The translations under genes were made by a program, and so were the position numbers. Shown here piece after piece: positions 62,706 to 64,000 of a stretch of 64,000 nucleotides of DNA. The notes below the pieces were generated by a model. It searched no databases and was not told the origin of the DNA. It worked only from the letters and a program-made list of their open reading frames with translations. Source of the DNA: an uncultured Spartobacteria bacterium (lineage in GTDB: Bacteria; Verrucomicrobiota; Verrucomicrobiia; Chthoniobacterales; Chthoniobacteraceae); assembly GCA_903882875.1 (NCBI GenBank), contig CAIRYQ010000115.1, positions 40,863 through 104,862 of the forward strand. Direction: 5' to 3'. Numbering within the stretch: position 1 is the first letter of the stretch; the number at the start of each line of letters is the position of its first letter.

Positions 62706-63055
62706 TGGATGGCCGGGGGCCGACCCCGGACGGTCGGGGGTCAAGCCCGGACGGTAGGGGGTCAATCCCGGATGCTCGGGGGCCGACCCCGGATGGTCGG
62801 GGGTCAACCCCGGATGGTCGGGGGCCGACCCCGGATGGTCGGGGGTCAAGCCCGGACGGTAGGGGGTCAATCCCGGATGCTCGGGGGTCGACCCCGGATG
62901 GTCGGGGGCCGACCCCGGACGGTAGGGGGTCAACCCCGGATGGTCGGGGGCCGACCCCGGACGGTAGGGGGCCGACCCCGGACGGTCGGGGGCCGACCCC
63001 GGACGGTAGGGGGTCAAGCCCGGACGGTCGGTGGTCAAGCCCGGACGATTCGGAG
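62706..63055. repeat. 21-bp GC-rich hairpin repeat array 2 (about 16 units)
   Basis: Direct repeats with a 21-bp period and core CCGGATGGTCGGGGGTC follow one another without spacers. Units differ only at a few positions (C/T after GGA, TCG/TAG/CTC, TCAA/CCGA/TCGA, ACC/AGC/ATC). Units 2-5 recur almost exactly as units 7-10, giving a higher-order repeat of about 105 bp. Each unit can pair GGGGG with CCCC around a 4-base core. All six frames are open because of composition. A 7-residue-repeat protein is possible in principle but has no start context or family. Confidence 0.9.
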
Positions 63056-63110
63056 ACGACCATTTTTCGCTAAAAAGGGCCGTTTTATTGCGAAAAGTGA
63101 GCCCCGGATG
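63056..63110. other. AT-rich flank of repeat array 2
   Basis: AAAAAGGGCCGTTTT (about 63073-63087) is an A-tract/GC/T-tract hairpin beside the array. Read on the - strand it leads into the repeats, with an ATGG segment in between, as the flank of array 1 does on the + strand. Confidence 0.45.
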
Positions 63111-63227
63111 CTTTCCAGACTGCACCAGCCTTCTGGCGCCTTGCGGAAGGATGCGGAGCCGTGGCGGGTTTGCCTTGGCCTTACGTCCCACCGTGAACCC
63201 CGCCGCGTCGCTCCGCTCCCGCGTAGA

Positions 63228-63280
63228 GCAGCGTGGCCGCAACGCGGCTTTACGCTGCCAAAGCGCCGGAGGGCCGGCGC
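63228..63280. repeat. Pair of strong hairpins (REP-like)
   Basis: GCAGCGT/ACGCTGC enclosing GCCGC/GCGGC at 63228-63258 is followed by GCGCCGG-AGGG-CCGGCGC at 63263-63280. Both are perfect in the paired segments. They sit between array 2 and the second toxin-like gene with no T-tract, so they are more likely a dispersed palindromic element than a terminator. Confidence 0.6.
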
Positions 63281-63380
63281 ACTCCAAATGGCCGCCTCCT
63301 GCCGTTCGCTACTTTCTCCCCGCTGCCTGCTTCGCGTCGTATTCCTTCCCTGGGTGGATGCACGCCCCCGGCTTCCCTCC

Positions 63381-63641
63381 TTACTGGCTTTTGATCCGGC
63401 TGATCCTCACCTCGCGCACGATCTTCTCCAGATCGAGCCAGTAGGTGACCATGAAATGCCCCATCACCTTCACGCTGTAGTTTCGTTGGTTCGGCGAACG
63501 CTCCATGAAATCACACGGCTGGTCGGGTGCCTGCACGAGCTTGTCCAGGCCGTCGAGCACCAGCACCCGGTCGCGTCCCTTTGCGGCGAGGAGAAAATGA
63601 AGCGCTTCGGCATCCACCGTCAGCCGCCAGCCCGTGCTCAC
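63381..63641 (-). CDS. Probable RelE/ParE-like toxin
   Basis: This 86-residue protein has a pattern consistent with the RelE/ParE fold: helix 1 AEALHFLLAAKGRDRVLVLDGLDKLVQ, then NYSVKVMGHFMVTYWLDLEKIVREVRISRIK, where the closing strands end in a basic R-I-S-R-I. It starts at GTG, overlapping the upstream gene's stop as GTGA. Gene size and order match a type II toxin-antitoxin pair. The family call is moderate because there is no unique catalytic motif. Confidence 0.62.
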   Translation of the reverse strand: MSTGWRLTVDAEALHFLLAAKGRDRVLVLDGLDKLVQAPDQPCDFMERSPNQRNYSVKVMGHFMVTYWLDLEKIVREVRISRIKSQ

Positions 63642-63850
63642 AGCCCGCGGGCGGCGAGCGCCTCGTGGAGCTTGCGCGCATCTTCGAGGCTCACCTCGTT
63701 CCCCGCGCGCATGGATTCCAGTCGGCGGTCCAGTTCGCGGCCATGGTCGGGATTTGCCTCACAGGCGAGATGCTCGATGTAGGCGCTGAGAAAAAGCCGA
63801 TCCTCGGGAGATGTCCGATCAACGAGTTCGATGAGTTCCGTGTGGCTCAT
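63638..63850 (-). CDS. Probable antitoxin partner
   Basis: This 70-residue helical, acidic protein (SHTELIELVDRTSPEDRLFLSAYIEHLACEA, then LDRRLESMRAGNEVSLEDARKLHEAL) is similar in size and tail (R-R-L-E-x-M-x-x-G-x-x-V-S-x-E-D) to addiction-module antitoxins. It precedes and overlaps the toxin-like gene. The ATG at 63850 was preferred to a TTG three codons upstream. Confidence 0.62.
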   Translation of the reverse strand: MSHTELIELVDRTSPEDRLFLSAYIEHLACEANPDHGRELDRRLESMRAGNEVSLEDARKLHEALAARGL

Positions 63851-63892
63851 GGCGGGCAAGCTAGTGCAGTGTAACGGAAGGAACTGATGGGT

Positions 63893-64000
63893 TCAACGGA
63901 TGCGCCGGTCGGTATTGCGATAAGTCCATTTGAAAGGTTTTGCCGTCTTGTTGTGGCCTTTGATGTATTTGGTGATCTTGCGGGCGAGGTCGGCTTTGGA
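63893..64000 (-). mobile_element. C-terminal end of an IS630-family transposase (cut by window edge)
   Basis: The last 35 codons of a - strand ORF read SKADLARKITKYIKGHN, then KTAKPFKWTYRNTDRRIR and a stop. The D-L-x-x-K-I-x-x-Y-I-x-x-x-N-x-x-A-K-P-F-x-W-T-Y pattern is the typical end of IS630-type (Tc1/mariner-like DDE) transposases. The catalytic part lies beyond the window. The insertion boundary should lie between 63860 and 63893. Confidence 0.75.

Noticed and set aside
62675..63073. A 132-residue protein of 7-residue repeats (TPDGRGS-type) over array 2
   Set aside because: The 21-bp period makes every frame open on both strands, no ribosome-binding site is visible, and array 1 with the same design has a 22-bp period that cannot encode a repeat protein.
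1..64000. tRNA or rRNA genes
   Set aside because: No cloverleaf or rRNA core sequence was recognised by eye. A covariance-model scan would be needed to exclude small RNAs fully.

Overview
The window is high-GC bacterial chromosome, most probably from a member of the Verrucomicrobiota (inference). Supporting signs are several proteins of the Planctomycetes/Verrucomicrobia type (DUF1501, DUF1549/DUF1553, DUF1080, DUF1587/1592-type and DUF1552 proteins, two of them with CxxCH haem motifs), an exosortase fused to an EpsI-type domain, a squalene-hopene-cyclase-like protein and frequent GTG starts. No rRNA, tRNA or CRISPR array was found by eye.

Layout. 1-9.6 kb is an exopolysaccharide/exosortase block on the + strand: the end of a probable glycosyltransferase, asparagine synthase (asnB), a GT4 glycosyltransferase, a NodU-type carbamoyltransferase, a GT2 glycosyltransferase, a TPR membrane protein and an exosortase-EpsI fusion. 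9.6-24 kb is mostly housekeeping on the - strand: a metallophosphoesterase, a deacetylase/acetyltransferase pair, hom, rho, an NfeD-like protein, obg, an Rsm22-like methyltransferase and can. On the + strand in this stretch are a DUF1501 protein and a PhoR-like histidine kinase. 24-31.7 kb carries glgC, a trypsin-like protease, panB, an MFS exporter, ogt, folK, dapB and dapA. 31.8-36.2 kb is accessory: a type IIG-like restriction-modification gene interrupted by one in-frame amber codon, a 22-bp GC-rich hairpin repeat array, and a toxin-antitoxin pair flanked by two copies of the last 61 bp of a DUF1553-type gene. 36-47.9 kb holds that DUF1549/1553 gene, a TPR protein, a DUF1080 protein, mfd, a haem-motif protein with a helical-repeat fold and a transglutaminase.

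47.9-50.8 kb is an ion-transport block. A KimA-like potassium importer lies behind a c-di-AMP (ydaO-type) riboswitch. It is bracketed by remnants of two other transporters. 51-59.2 kb has an EF-hand protein, a PhzF-family protein, a GNAT acetyltransferase, a YidB-like protein, sucA, sucB and the squalene-hopene-cyclase-like gene. 59.3-64 kb has a DUF1592/DUF1552 gene pair, a second hairpin repeat array (21-bp period), a second toxin-antitoxin-like pair and the end of an IS630-type transposase.

Two patterns are not explained by ordinary annotation. First, both GC-rich repeat arrays lie about 0.3 kb downstream of a co-oriented toxin-antitoxin pair, and each has an A-tract/GC/T-tract flank on its outer side. 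Second, at least five loci carry short direct-repeat words at both ends of an 80-200 bp segment in inverted orientation. The word differs at each locus but the architecture is the same. Two of these lie in frame inside conserved genes (mfd and the DUF1553 gene), and two others supply the stop codon of the neighbouring gene.
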